From the NCBI GenBank assembly GCA_033439255.1, contig CM065879.1, positions 4,780,501 through 4,844,500 on the forward strand: DNA of 64,000 nucleotides. The letters run 5' to 3'. The position numbers were made by a program, and so were the translations under genes. This DNA comes from Hericium rajendrae (taxonomy: Eukaryota > Basidiomycota > Agaricomycetes > Russulales > Hericiaceae). Positions 35,357 through 47,544 of this stretch are shown here, piece after piece. How positions within the stretch are numbered: position 1 is the stretch's first letter; each line of letters opens with the position of its first letter. The notes under the pieces are model-generated. The model made no database searches and had not been told where the DNA came from. It saw nothing but the letters and a program-made list of their open reading frames with translations.

Positions 35357-37751
35357 ATGAAACGCTCTCAGATAACGTCGTCGCCGAATGCGGGGCAACA
35401 CGCTCACAAGAAACGCAAGACATCTGCGTCTGTCTCTGTAGGACTTGTCCAGGAATCGGAATCGTCGCGGGTCACAACCATGTCGGAAGGTGCGGGTGGA
35501 GGCGGCGAGTGGATTAAGGTGGAAAAGCGGAAGGTTAAGAAGGCGATGAAGCTCGAGGCGAAGCTTGATGTGTGTGTTCCTCGTCTCGTCGCATGTAATC
35601 GTCTATCGCTGTGTGGAGATTCTCATCATATGTTCCAGACTACACAGCCGCGCTTTGGCTATGCGGTGAAAGAGATAACGAGGCGGAGAGATGCAGTGGG
35701 CATAGACGTGCGTGTGCTGACTCTGGCGTGCAGTCGATTTGGTCTGATCATCTTACAGGATATCCGAGATTTCATTCTGCATATCACGGCCGATGCTCCT
35801 CCACCGTCATGGATACACGTCCATGTAAGTATCATAGATTGTGTATTCACTTCTTGAAGATTGACCTTATCTCGATCGACAGAATCCGCATGCCGTCCAA
35901 AAAGTCGTTGTATTGCTTGTACCCGGGCTGACTTCCACGGTTTATCTTTGCCTCCTCTTCCTACCTCGGCCACGGCCAATCCAAATCTGCCACTCAGCAT
36001 TCCACTACCATCGACATCTCAGATTGATGTCGCGTCGGCTGGCCCCAGCTCGGCTGCATGCACAGAAGACGCCGCTGCGGCATTGGGAGGCGTCCCATTT
36101 GTCGCGAACACCTTCAGCCACGCACTGCCCACCAAGGCGCCTGGCGACGCGACGAGGATGCATTCTGTCCTCAGCGAATTCTTCCATGGGCCGTCAGCAA
36201 TGAAGAGAAGAAGAGGCGAATTCAGCAACGCATCGCTTGTGAGTGTGATGTCCTTGTGATGCGTCACATGCACTCACTTTCCTTCAGCGGAAAGGGCAAC
36301 GGAAAGAAACCCGCTGCAGTATATCCTGAGCGTCGAGCAGATGATAGAAATGATTATCCAGTACCTTCCTACATGGCGAACGTATCCGAAAAACGCCCGG
36401 GGTGGGTAGAGACGCCATTGTCGACAGACAAGTCCACTCAGCCAAAGATTTATGCCATTGACTGCGAGATGGTAAATATTGCCTGCCGTCCATCTGATCT
36501 GAACTCATCGCGTGGCCAGTGTATAACTGAAGACGGCAAAGCGCTCGCACGCGTCTGTTTCATCGATAACGACACCGGCAAGGTTGTGTACGATCAGTTG
36601 GTGAAGCCTCCCCAACCGATAATAGACTATCTGACGCGGTACATCTTCCACACTTCGCTCTGACTGCCAACGTCATATTTGACCCGCGCTCTTGACAGGT
36701 TCTCTGGCATCACAGCCGACGTACTGGCTCCCATTAGCACCGCGCTGCCAGACGTCCAAAAACGCATCCTCGAGCTCCTTTCCGTCACGCCCACTCCCAT
36801 ATTGCTTGGGCACTCCTTGGAATCTGATTTGAACGTGTTGCAGTTCTGCCATCCGCGGTGCATCGACACGGCGCTTCTCTACGACCATCCTCGGGGTCGG
36901 CCGCTGAAGCCAGGTCTTGCCTGGCTCACGAAGAAATGGTGCGGACGTACTATCCAGGCCAACGGCGAGGGTGGACACGATCCAGAAGAAGATGCACGGG
37001 CTTGCTTAGACTTGCTCAAAAAGAAATTAGAAAACGGTGCGCAGTTTCGACTACTGGCGTCCCATATCGCGCTAAAGACATGGCACAGGCCCGTCGTTTG
37101 GCACGTTCAAGACCGATATAGAGTCGATATTTGAGCGCATGTCGCGCTCGCCTGGTCGTGCTGGAAATGACTCGATACGCTCTGCCGTGGTCGACCACGG
37201 GAACCCGGGAACGTGGCATGGCGCGAAGGCGACGACGCCCGTCGCCTGCAAGACCGACGAGGAGGTCGTACAGGGCGTATTAGAAGCCATCCCCAACCAC
37301 CAGTTCATCTTCGGTCGGCTGACCGACCTGGCAGACGCGCTCGGATGTAAGTGGGCTTTCCTGCAGGGTTGTAGTCTCTGACTGATGCTTTGCGCTAGGG
37401 GTCACGCCGAAAGCGTCCGCGGACGGCGCACCCGCAACAGCCACGCCCAGCACGGAAGCGAAGCCCGTCGCAGACATGCGGGAGGTCCTCGCGACGCTGG
37501 ACGCGCGGCTGGCGCGCGTGCACGCGGCGCTGCCGTCGCGCACCGCGTTCGTCATCTTCACGGGCCACTCGGACCCGCGCCGCATGTCGGCGCTGAACGC
37601 GCGCAAGAACCTGTTCGAGGCGGCGCTGCGGGCGGGCACGTCGATGGACGCGCTGGACCGGGAGATGTGGAGCGCAAGGGACGCGCGCGAGCTCGAGGAG
37701 GAGGTCGAGAAGGCGAAGCGGGGGCTGCTGTTCGTCAGCGTCAAGGCGTAA
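35357..37751 (+). CDS. REX1: RNA exonuclease, Rex1/REXO1 type (DEDDh)
   Basis: 3'-to-5' exonuclease of the DEDDh family that trims 5S rRNA, tRNA and 5.8S precursors in the nucleus. The start is ATG at 35357 (MKRSQITSSPNAGQHAHKKR) with a basic, probably nuclear, N-terminus. The exonuclease domain begins at IYAIDCEM (Exo I, near 36450; Asp and Glu are metal ligands) and continues ALARVCFIDNDTGKVVYDQL, SGITADVLAPISTALPDVQK, ILLGHSLESDLNVLQF (Exo II, near 36800) and GHDPEEDARACLDLL (Exo III, with the catalytic His and Asp, near 36975). A 200-residue C-terminal extension includes FVIFTGHSDPRRMSALNARK, as in other fungal Rex1 proteins, and ends FVSVKA with TAA at 37749. An intron at about 36475-36528 interrupts DCEM/CITEDGK. 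All four acidic ligands and the histidine are present. Confidence 0.88.
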
Positions 37752-38164
37752 TCGTAACGTCTGCCGTGTTTCTCCTGTCGTTTATTGGAACTGCCGACAT
37801 CGTCATAGCCCAGCATTGTTTCGTCTGTGTATTCAATTGTAACGGTGGCGAGGAGAATATCTGCAGGTGGGGTTCTGATATCTGAGGCATGCGCTATGTC
37901 GAGGATCCGATCCATGGGTAGGTTCGCGAGATTGACCCAAAGTGGAAGTACACCTCAAAATCCGCTCGGAGATGGTACGTATTGTCTTTTGTCGTGGCTT
38001 TTGTCGTGGATACGATATAGCTGAGCTCAGATGGTGGCCATGACCGTGTCTCATCTTACATAACTCATGCAGAACGCGATCGCTCTGCACTCCTAGAAGC
38101 AAGAAGGGAGGACATTCATCGTTGACCCAACTGCCATATAACCTGTATCATACTACAGCAACCT
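37752..38164. other. Intergenic, head-to-tail spacing
   Basis: About 410 bp between the REX1 stop and the next plus-strand start. It carries the REX1 3' UTR and the promoter of the P-loop gene. No other feature was seen. Confidence 0.5.
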
Positions 38165-41100
38165 ATGGCCTCTAATTTCTCCTCCAGTGATCCATCCGAT
38201 GACCGTGATCAAGTTATGGCCATCAGTCCCAGCGCCATGCCTCAAGACGAGGCGAACAGGGGCTTCAACGACAGATTCAACGAAGCGCAAGAATGGTCCA
38301 TCACCAAATTTCGACAGGATTTTTGTTTCGCGCCCGAAGCTATGCGGACAAGGGCCTGCACGACTGCACGCATTCAATACCAGTGTTGTCGCGTCTTTTG
38401 ATTGCACTGGTGGAAGCGGACGGTCTTTTGGATCGATCGTGCGCTCAGGAAGACAAGGCGGTCGCGCTGTTGGATCCTCCGTACTCAAAGTTGTACCCGG
38501 TTTTGGTGGGGGCAGCTTTGAGTGGCGATTGGAGCGCTGTCCGTGCATTTCGTGCGTCTTTTTCCTTTTCTCCTGTCGCGAAGGTCACGGAATATGTTCG
38601 TCAGCCGCTTTACAAGCACCTCAGGTGTCGAGTGACCTTTGCGAAATTCCCGATGCCGGTAAGTGCAGCTTTCTTTGTTTCCCTGCGTCTTTTTTGACGG
38701 ACTATATGCACTTCTTTGCAACGCAAGGTAGATCGTCGAGCAATTTATCATAGCCTTGCGCCATACTTATTCGCTTTTCTTCTAGACACCAAGCTCGTGT
38801 GGGGAACGCAGTTTATCGGAAACTACCACAGACGCGTGCTCGACATGTTGAATGACATGAATCGTAGCCGCCGTCATGACACAATGTATAGTAATCTCGT
38901 ACACATCGTTCAAAGCTCCGGAATGGGGAAGTCCAGAACAATGGATGAAGTGGCGGGGCTGGTGGTCACCATACCCTTGTGCCTACGACGTGCTGGGAAC
39001 AATGGCTAGTCCAGTCACCCGGCCTTTTGTATGTTTGCTCATCGTATGTTCGCGACACAGGCTACCCCGGACCGGCGGATGAAACCGTCTTTGACTGGCT
39101 TTGCAGACCTTTCGATGGCCAGTCTCGAATGGGACTGGCCATTCGTCACATGTTCTTTCTTGCGGTGCTTTCCTCTTGGTGGCAAAGCGGATGGAGGAGC
39201 TGGTGTCTCCCGTATTCGATGGACAAGTCACGAGTACCGCGCTGGCATTGAAATGGCGCCAGTATCTCCTTGATCGACGAGGTGAAATGCGGAAGAAGTT
39301 GTATAAGGAGGTGACCAGCGCCACGGACAGCATCCTCGACGTTAGTGAATACACCCAACCTTCGATTAAGTATTCACAAATTTCTTCCAGGGATGGGGTG
39401 ATTCTACGGCAGAAGCCACGATGGCCCGTCTCCTTCAGCAATTGTCCGATACGAAACCGGACGTTCAAAGTGAATTTGAAGCCCTGCTGAGTGCCATTGG
39501 TGATTCCTTCCGGAAGAATTCGTTTTCGGTGTCATCGCACGACAGATACATGGAGATTAACCGGCGATACGAGACGGCGGGAAAAATTGGTATGGGGTGT
39601 CCATCAGAATTTTCAACGTATAATCAACTGCTGTACTCTCCATATCAGTCAGAGTGGCGGCAAGTTCCCTTCTTCCGTCATCACCAGACGGACACCCAGA
39701 AGCTCGCAGCGTGACATTCAATTCCTTATCACCATAGACGAGTCTCAGTCGCTTTTCATCGACTCTGAAGAGGGGCGGATTGTTGATCAAACCGCTCCGG
39801 GGCCTTTTGAGCCATATAATGCTCTGTGCATGGCTCTGGATGCAATGTGAGTCTTAACTACTTGAATTTCCTGAATTTTTTTTTATCATCTGCTGTTAAT
39901 GTCAGAACTATATGGGGCCCTTTCACGGTATTCCTGTCCAGAGGAATAAATTTAGTTCGGCCTGATCGTCCGCGCCCCTTCTCACAATCTGCTCAAATTC
40001 GTCAGAGGACAACGTACTACGGGCCTCCCCCCATTGCGGAGCTGCCCTTTGACGTCTGGGGAGATGATGGAAAAATCATTATCGCCGAAGGAGCAATGAA
40101 GCTGGAGAAGGCTTGTGAACCGGGAGTAATGGTTAGATTCGGACGACCGTTGTGAGTGGCACAAATAAGGCAACTTGCCTGTGGCTCATTTTTGGCTGTA
40201 GATGGTGGGCGCATTGGAACAACGAACGCCTTCAGCACTCGGGTTACGAGGATGCCATATTCGATTTCGCCCACATGAAGCTTGCGGCAGAAAGATCTTT
40301 GGATACCCCAGTCTACAGGCTGAGTGACGCGGCGCAGCTGGCAATTGCCGGTGTCCGACTACTTTTCAATCTTCAACTCGGATCCGCCAAGGCCACGTAC
40401 TACGATAAAGAAATGATCGAGAAACATATGCGGGTCTTGTACTCAGTTCCCGACCATCGCGAATATCTTCGCTCTGGCACCCCCTCCGAACCCGTTCTCG
40501 CCGAAGCATCGGCACGTTGGATGAATATGCAGGAATATTACAAGTGGGCGTGTCTGTTGGCAAATAGCATGGCCGATGGGTCAATTGAGACAACCCAGGC
40601 CATCAAGCTCACTGCTCGCCTCATATTGACAATGGCTCACGACACCGCCGTCAAGCGACTCATGTTCAAGCGCCAGTATCCCCTCGGCCTTAATCCGGAG
40701 GAGTTGAAAGATCTAGTAGTCGAAGCTTCGAAAGAGGAGCTCTGGTATTTAAAATGGGATATCGGCATTCCTCTGGACGAATTCCTGATTGCGCTGCTGG
40801 GCGATGACCATGCCGCCCAGGTCTGGGCTTCATTCCCAGACAACGTCCCCCAAGCGCGCGGCAAGTCTTTCGGAGAGGTCTTCGCAAATGCTCGGATCCG
40901 ATTTTCACACTTTGTCCAAGCATACGATACGACAGTCATCTCTGATGACGCCGTGTGGGCCGCGTTAGCGCGTGGTATGGCCTATCAATGCCCGACCACC
41001 CACAAAGCCGTTGATATCATGATCCCGGTGCTTTTGCGGGACGAGAAACTCTCTCGACACATCGTGACGGCAATCTTCATCCGGGTGAATGACCGTTGGG

Positions 41101-41636
41101 ACGAGCCCAAGCCGAGGATCAACGCGGAAAGTCTCGGGTTTTTCACTACTGCGGACGCGGATGGGAGGTCTCTGACGCGGCCGTACATCACCATGCTCAT
41201 GGATTTAGGAGGACGTCAATCTCACAGGATGTTCACAGAAGGTCCCTTCAAACGACCGGGTAGCACCCCCAGCTCTGAAGATCCCAGCCACCATCGTTAT
41301 TCGTTCGTCATCAAGGGGTGTTCCCCAAGCGTTTACCCTTATGTAGTTCACGACCAGAGTACCAAACACTACTTCGCATATCTGCTTCGACATGGCGCAA
41401 TGATGGATGAACATCCGAGGCAGAAGGCTCTTTCTTCGGTCACGCAGCTCAAGCCGTTCTGGAGTTCGAACTTGAATTCTTTCAGTTGGGCAGGGGGATC
41501 GCGGGACAGTCACACCGCGTCCGGGAGTCTTTCTAGTGGAGCATACGTAGAATCAAAGGAAGGTCAATGCGAGGACGCATCAGATAATTTCGAGATCCTA
41601 TCTTTTGCTGGCGATGAAATTAATGAGCCATCGTAG
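38165..41636 (+). CDS. Large P-loop (SGMGKSR) NTPase-like protein of an agaricomycete multi-copy family
   Basis: Roughly 1000 residues. The start is ATG at 38165 (MASNFSSSDPSDDRDQVMAI) and the next exons read LLIALVEADGLLDR and SKLYPVLVGAALSGDWSAVR. The P loop is IVQSSGMGKSRTMDEVAGLV near 38905, and a Walker-B-like strand FLITIDESQSLF is near 39725. VFLSRGINL near 39925 resembles a sensor strand, then ELPFDVWGDDG and MVRFGRPLWWAHWNNERL (joined across an intron at 40154-40201). The rest, 40200-41636, is one exon of about 480 residues without membrane segments, ending SFAGDEINEPS. I recall similar SGMGKSR proteins in many copies in mushroom genomes, some discussed with Crinkler-type NTPase effectors; that link is inference. 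Frame problems near 38342 and 39172 could mean a recently broken copy, missed introns or missing bases. Confidence 0.65.
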
Positions 41637-41809
41637 AAAAGGTTGAGGTGTAAATACGTGGCATCGGCCGAATTTTTCTGTAACTATGCCATTAAATAAT
41701 GCCAGTATAATCCCCATATATACACCAGGAAAGCTGAGGAAAGGACCGACGCTGTACTCTGTGCTCATCGATCAAATATCATGGCCAGGCAGCTCGAAAA
41801 ACATCACCA

Positions 41810-43777
41810 GTCACCAGAAGCGAACCGTCTCTGCTGAAAACCCCTTCGCCATTCTGAGCACCACGACGTTGGAAGTCAGACTTGAAAACTACACAAAGAA
41901 ATAGGTGATGGGTGCGCAGCGCAGTGTGAATAATATGAAAAACATACGCCATTTCCGATCACCACATCCGCCCGCTCAGCAATGAGCATGTCAGTTGCCT
42001 GCGCGACGTACTTCTGCTCCGGCGTCAGAACCATATCCCGGCTCGTCGCCACGCTCTTCCAATGCGCCGCCTTGTTCAAAGCCGTCTTCAGCTCGGCCAG
42101 CCACTCCCGATTGCCGTTCGTCAGTACGTAGACCCTGTCGAGCTCTCTCCCTGCTGGCGAGTTGCGAACCGTTATGACCTTATCCACGATCTGGTCTATA
42201 TCGGGATAACAGCGCCTCATTGCCTCAGCGTGGTCCTCAGGGCTCAGCTCACCGTCCGCGCCGGACGTCGGTGGCTCGAAGCGGTCGATGAACACAGGCA
42301 TCTCGTTGAACCCCAGGAAGCGTGAGTGCCACGACACGAGATTTGCACAGTGCTCCTCGAAGTCGCCGCGCCGGATGTGCAGCGCGAGCAATCCGGGCAA
42401 TCGCGCGCGGCTGTCGGCGCCGGACCTGACGGACGGGTGGACCAGGTCGCTGTTGGCCTCGACGGCGTTGTTGACCAGCGGCGACCATGCGAACTCTGTC
42501 AGGATCGGAGACTGGGAGAGAGCGGGCCAGACGTCGAGCAGTCGATTTGCATCTCCAAATAGCCTAGCCAGGATTGAGTTCAAGCCATCGCGACGCTGAA
42601 GAATGTGGCACCCACCAAAGATCGAATAGTTGGGTTCCGCCCTTCACGATCTCTACACAATTTCCGTCGACTTCGTTCAGCTTCGCGCCCAAAGCGTGAA
42701 CAATGGTAGAAGCCGAGGCGTGCTCAAGCCCGCTCATGAGTTCGTCGGCGCTAATGTACGTCTTTGTTTTGCAGATGTCATCAAAGTACTCCCTCATCAC
42801 CGCTGGGGGGACATGCTCCTGGAAGGGGAAAGGACCACCTGCAACGGGACCTGCAGCGTTGAGATGTCAGTCCAGACCGCCAAAGGAACGTTCTCAAGAA
42901 GAACAGAAAGCTCTGAAAAAAGAGAGGCAGTATTGAGCATGCGACCGGACGATTGTGGTCGGCATCGCACTGAACCCAGCACAGGCGAGTTCTCAACGTC
43001 TAGACAGCTTTCGCATGCTGTGCACCGAAAAGAGCCATCACATCGCAGTGACTGCATCATCGCTGAAGGACGGGAAGCCACTATGGGCCTCTGCGATCGT
43101 AGCGACGACAGATCGTAGGAGTATGAATAAACATACGCACCTGCTACCAATGCAGTCATCGGAATATGGGCAGGGATGAGCTTCCCGTTGAATTTGCTGT
43201 ATCCGTCTTCTGAAAAGGGATCCCAAGTAAAATTATCAAACACGTATCTGCCATGCGCTTAGACAATAGTGGATAGTAGAAAATATGCACGGCATACGTT
43301 GTTTTCATAATGTACGCAAGATATGCGTTGAGGATCATTTCGTGCATTGAGTTTCCCCAACCAACGCCTGGTACTCAGATAAATATGGACAGCAGGAAAA
43401 CGGGACATGAACGCACCCCAAACATGGTTACCCATGTACAAATATTTCCCATCTCTCCCTTGTGGATATGGCAAGTCTGGGTTATGTTGAGGGAGCTGCT
43501 TCTCCCGCTCGTACCATTCCCAGTATCGTGGAGGCATCTTCTTGGATGTTACTGGATCCGTTGGAGAAATCAGACGTACTCTGTGACCAGTTCGATACAC
43601 ATTGAGAAAGAAAAGAAGAACGCCGAGACCACTGGCTAAGAGGCCAAGGACACGAATATGCCGACGTGGTAGTGATCGTGAAAGTACGGAGGATCTTGGG
43701 CCGTCGACTGCTGCGTCCGGGCTTGTGTATGGCAGTTTTTCCGGTCTGGACCACGACAAGCTTGATAAGAGGGACAT
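41810..43777 (-). CDS. Fucosyltransferase-like type II membrane glycosyltransferase
   Basis: Glycosyltransferase-like protein resembling the O-fucosyltransferase superfamily, probably in the Golgi lumen. The start is ATG at 43777 (MSLLSSLSWSRPEKLPYTS). A single membrane anchor (VLGLLASGLGVLLFFLNVY) lies at about residues 45-63, giving type II topology. Lumenal exons: PPRYWEWYEREKQLPQHNPD, GWGNSMHEMILNAYLAYIMK, YVFDNFTWDPFSEDGYSKFN, MREYFDDICKTKTYISADEL, then the large exon with PGLLALHIRRGDFEEHCANL near 42370 (HxRRGD is the GDP-sugar binding motif) and YVLTNGNREWLAELKTAL. A last short exon reads FSSLTSNVVVLRMAKGF and ends with TGA at 41810-41812, restoring the ERADVVIGNGFSSLTSNVV motif typical of the superfamily. 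About six introns. The acceptor is unknown. Confidence 0.78.
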
Positions 43778-44887
43778 GGTTATGGAAAGGAAAGAGAAGG
43801 GGAATTTTCCAGCAACGGAGGCGAGCTTTGGGGATGCCTGATGATGTGCATCCGATATGCATGGATGGTTTATCTACCCTGAGAACAAGCGCAACTGATG
43901 GCAGTACGCCAAGGCTTAGACACTGAATGGTGAGGTCTGGGTCGGCACCTCCTTTGGACCTGATGTGAACAGTCATTGTGGAAGCCGGAGCGCCTCGCGA
44001 TATTGACGCGTAATGCGCTTCAGAGCTATGGCCTCATGGTCATAGCATTTGAGATTGCTAGGCGGTTTGGTCGTTACCTTACATTTTCAATGTTTCGCTA
44101 GCGTCCGAAATGAACCCCCAGTCCACGCGTAAATCAGCGGCCACTGAATCCCTATGAGCTGCGGAACGCACCGTAGAAGAAAAATACGATGAGCTACTGC
44201 GCGGACAGCTGTGCACGCTGTCACTTGACAGAGCGCGCTGTTTCTATGAGCACCGACGACGTCTATAGCATCATGAAACGAGATGATTCTCAAAACGGAG
44301 TAGAACATCCTGATTTCGGGCTTCCAGCGCCTGCCAAGATGATCCTGAGGCGAAGGCGTTGAATCAGTGATAAAAACATGCTGTACAGCTGTTGGTCCTC
44401 ATCCAGCGGCAGATATTCAAGGGCAACGATGGCGGCAAGCGTACGTCCATCAATACATAACGAGAGCGCCGTCTTCGCGGCAACGCCCGCTACCTTAGGT
44501 CGTTATGTCACAGTGACCGGCATGGTGACAGTGCCGTCGAGGACGCAAATGAGACAAGAAGTAGCTTTTGAAAAGCGAACGTGGAGATATAATGCAACGG
44601 AATGGATCACACAAATATCTAAGATTGGTACATGCCGACGCAAAAGATATAGAACATCCGTGTTCAGGAACGACGAGATGGAGATGGTGCTACGGTAGTA
44701 CGAAGCAGCACTGGTAACTTCATCTAGATCTTTGAGTCCTGTAAACAAGAGAAACGAGGAGGCGGCGCGTCAACATTTGAAGCGGAACGTAAACTCCCTT
44801 GCTTGCAAGTCGACGTTCGTCACGGCCGCCTTCAACACCAACGTATAGACTTCACCAGACTTCACCGCCGATCACCCCAGGCAACTC
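43778..44887. other. 1.1-kb non-coding region between divergent genes
   Basis: It is the upstream region of the glycosyltransferase gene (-) and the GNAT gene (+). A small palindromic word series GTCACAGTGACC...GGTGACAGTG occurs near 44507. No supported ORF. Confidence 0.45.
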
Positions 44888-45810
44888 ATGTCTTCTCCCT
44901 TTCAATCGTGCCCGCAAAACTCGGTTGTCTATATCGTCACAAACGGTGAACATATCACCGATCTTCAGTTGACCGAGTGCGCGCAGCTTTTCAGTAACAA
45001 TTATGGCATCTGGAGCAAGGAGGCTTCGCAGTTCTCTCGATTTCTGAAGCCCGGTTTGTCAACAATATCATTGTGTCTAGCTACCTTTCTCACTTCGCGT
45101 TTTGTACAATAGGTGGCCATGTCAAAATGACTGCCAGCAGGCTTTGCGCCCAATCGCTAGCGGATCCTGAGCAGACTCGCCTTGCGACTGCTCATGTGCA
45201 GGGGACTCTCGTCGCCCATGCCTTCGCTACCCGTTGGACGTCCCCTATTGGTTGGTCATCCATCATCATCCCGTTTAGATCGTGTCTAAAAATAATAACA
45301 GGAACTGTTGGTTGGATTACTCAGCTCGTCGTTGACATGAAGCAGCGCAGGCGCTACCATGCAACTATGTTGCTACAAGTGCTTCGGCATGATGTGTTGC
45401 TGCGCGATGTTAGCATCTTTGGAATTGTTTCGTCCCACCCTTCCGCATGCAATGCTCTCATGAAGCTTGGTCGTAGGTGCTTCATAGTGCTTCAAATTTC
45501 CGCCAGTAACTCGATCATAACAGGTGTTCCGGTCGACAATATCGACCTTGAATTCATCAAGGAGCATGCCGCTGCTGTCATAGGTAGCTCGACAGTTGAA
45601 TATCTCAGAACAGCCGAGCTGCGTGGATCTCTTTTTCCACCCTCAAGACACTACCGGTGCTGTTTCTCCGTCATGTCAAACTACTGGGTGGATCACACCG
45701 AGCCATTGGAGGCATTAGAGCGCTACAGCCGCCGAGGCATCTGGCGCTTGGGAGATCTCCTTGGCGGGCACGAGTTTCTCGTCATAGTACCTATGCCCCA
45801 GGTGCAGTAA
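44888..45810 (+). CDS. GNAT-family N-acetyltransferase-like protein
   Basis: Acetyl-CoA-dependent acyltransferase fold; substrate unknown. The start is ATG at 44888 (MSSPFQSCPQNSVVYIVTNG), then LTECAQLFSNNYGIWSKEAS. An intron of about 60 nt near 45055 leads to TASRLCAQSLADPEQTRLAT and VQGTLVAHAFATRW. The core GWITQLVVDMKQRRRYHATM (45310-45370) is the beta4/acetyl-CoA loop, followed by LLQVLRHDVLLRDVSIFGIV and SSHPSACNALMKL, as in fungal GNATs. The loop normally reads R-x-x-G-x-G/A; here the glycines are replaced (QRRRYHAT), which may weaken cofactor binding. The tail IDLEFIKEHAAAVIGSSTVE ... IWRLGDLLGGHEFLVIVP is typical. The stop is TAA at 45808. Confidence 0.75.
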
Positions 45811-46714
45811 TGTTGGCTAGCATTGTTTCCATTCTCCATACTTGTTTTGTTGTCTTCGATGTCTCTGCTATGCTGCTTGCTTTGCTCGTGTTTTTTTTGT
45901 GTTTGCTACCATCTTTGCTTCGGGCGTGGTCCACAGCTTCCTGGATTCGAATTCCGGTTGTGTTTTGAACGTCCGCCTTAAACCCACTCACTTCTGCCCA
46001 AAAGACCTATCACTTTGTAAACAGCTGTTCTCATCGATGTCCCATTGTTCTGCTGGTATGTCTCACAGGTTGTCCACATTTTTTCGAAGGCTGCGCCGTG
46101 TTGAATTTCTGTTTCGTGGATCGATCTAGGATTTCGGGTTCTGTACAGGCGTCTTCCAGCGACCAGCCTTTAGAACAAGACTTCAGAACACCTTCGCAAA
46201 TTCATAGAGGTTTTGTAGAGGAAAAGTTTCAAGCTTAGAGTTCTAAATGTTCAAACGTGGGTTGCGTTGGCGCGAGTTGCCCACAGATGGCCTGACTCAT
46301 GACTTTCTCAGCATAGTCGACAGCATTGAAGCAATGCCAGATCCTGATATCACCCTGCACCCGTCCATCTGATACATTTCTCTCTTTCATGACAGGCACG
46401 ATCGAAGTACGCTCGCAAATAAAGACCTCACGACGCCCCGACTATCCGACTGCGGATAAACGGAGGCTTATCTCGATACATCGTCACTGCTGCGCTGCAC
46501 GATCGAAGGACGGAGATCGCGTCGCCTAGTTGCGTTCCCACCGGGCGATTGATTTGGATCCGCGACGCTGCGTGAGCTGCTTCGCGGTGCTACCAATCTC
46601 TTTCGTCGCACAGCGATCAAACGCGCAGCATGTCATTTTAAATCCCATACGAGTGGTGCATGGGTCGCAGCAATAATAACGAAGCGTCCAATGCCAATGG
46701 CGAGCTAACTCGAG
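45811..46714. other. Non-coding region
   Basis: T-rich downstream sequence of the GNAT gene, then 500 bp without supported ORFs. Plus-strand ORFs of 60-103 codons lack family features. Confidence 0.45.
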
Positions 46715-47306
46715 GTTTAGAATCTGTTGAGCGTAGAAAGACAGGTCGCCGTTGTCACGGGTATGTCTTCTAGTCTTTATATCAATGATTCTCATTTCTC
46801 AATCCGTTCTGCTCTATAATTAGGTGGTGATGCAGGCGGTCTGGATGCGCAGTTGGAATCCGCATTTGAATATCGCAGATGCGTGCCATTCCGTTTACAT
46901 TGTTTGATACTTTTCCATCGTGCTCAATGTTCGAATGCAGGATATCCACGAGGACCGGCATGGAGCACATAGCGCGTATCTTAGCAGCGAAGCTCCTCCC
47001 TCACAAGATTCGCGTGAATGTCCTCGCGCCTGGCCATTTTCTCAAGGTATGTTAATTATCCCGACATCATCGCACCCCAATATCATCCCAATAACGGCGT
47101 CTTTTTGGCCAGCGATGTTACTCCCCCGAGTGATCTTCATGGGATAGCGCACCTTAATGTGGCTTCAGAGTTTGTTCTATCGCTCTGCCATAGGAACTTT
47201 CATATATCTAGCGAGCACGGTGTCTGCCTATATCACCGGTGCACGACCCGACATCGACGGGGGCCTTGTCCTTATCTCCAATGGTACGAACAAAGTCCTT
47301 CCTTGA
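46715..47306 (+). pseudogene. Decayed short-chain dehydrogenase copy with internal deletion
   Basis: Homologous by eye to the intact SDR at 50007-51301. Matching pieces, in order: NLLSVERQVAVVTG followed by a GTATGT donor (46720-46762; intact NMFSVEGSVALITG); GGDAGGLDA after an intron (46824; intact GGAGGLGAL); at once WNPHLNIA (about 46852; intact WNPHLNFA); ISTRTGMEHIARILAAKLLP and HKIRVNVLAPGHFLK (46943-47045); and GTFIYLASTVSAYITGARPD then IDGGLVLISNGTNKVLP and a stop (47192-47306). About 600 bp of the middle, including the NNAG and substrate-pocket part, is missing, the tyrosine of the catalytic motif is lost by a small deletion, and frames no longer join. It is on the opposite strand to the intact copy. 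Confidence 0.75.
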
Positions 47307-47544
47307 AGCCACACCAGCGCTGTCAGTGGTGACGATATCGGCCCACAATTCCCAGAGGCAACATCATCATCCTCGTCGCATAGGACCATTGTCTTCAATA
47401 TGAGGGCTTCTAATATATATCAAGAGAACGTTCCTCGTAACGATCGACATAGTACACTGATAAATATAGGCCATAGTTCAACCCGTCTGGAACACTACGT
47501 ATACAAGAATTCAAAACCCGTGATGCGTCATGATGAGGTCAGAT

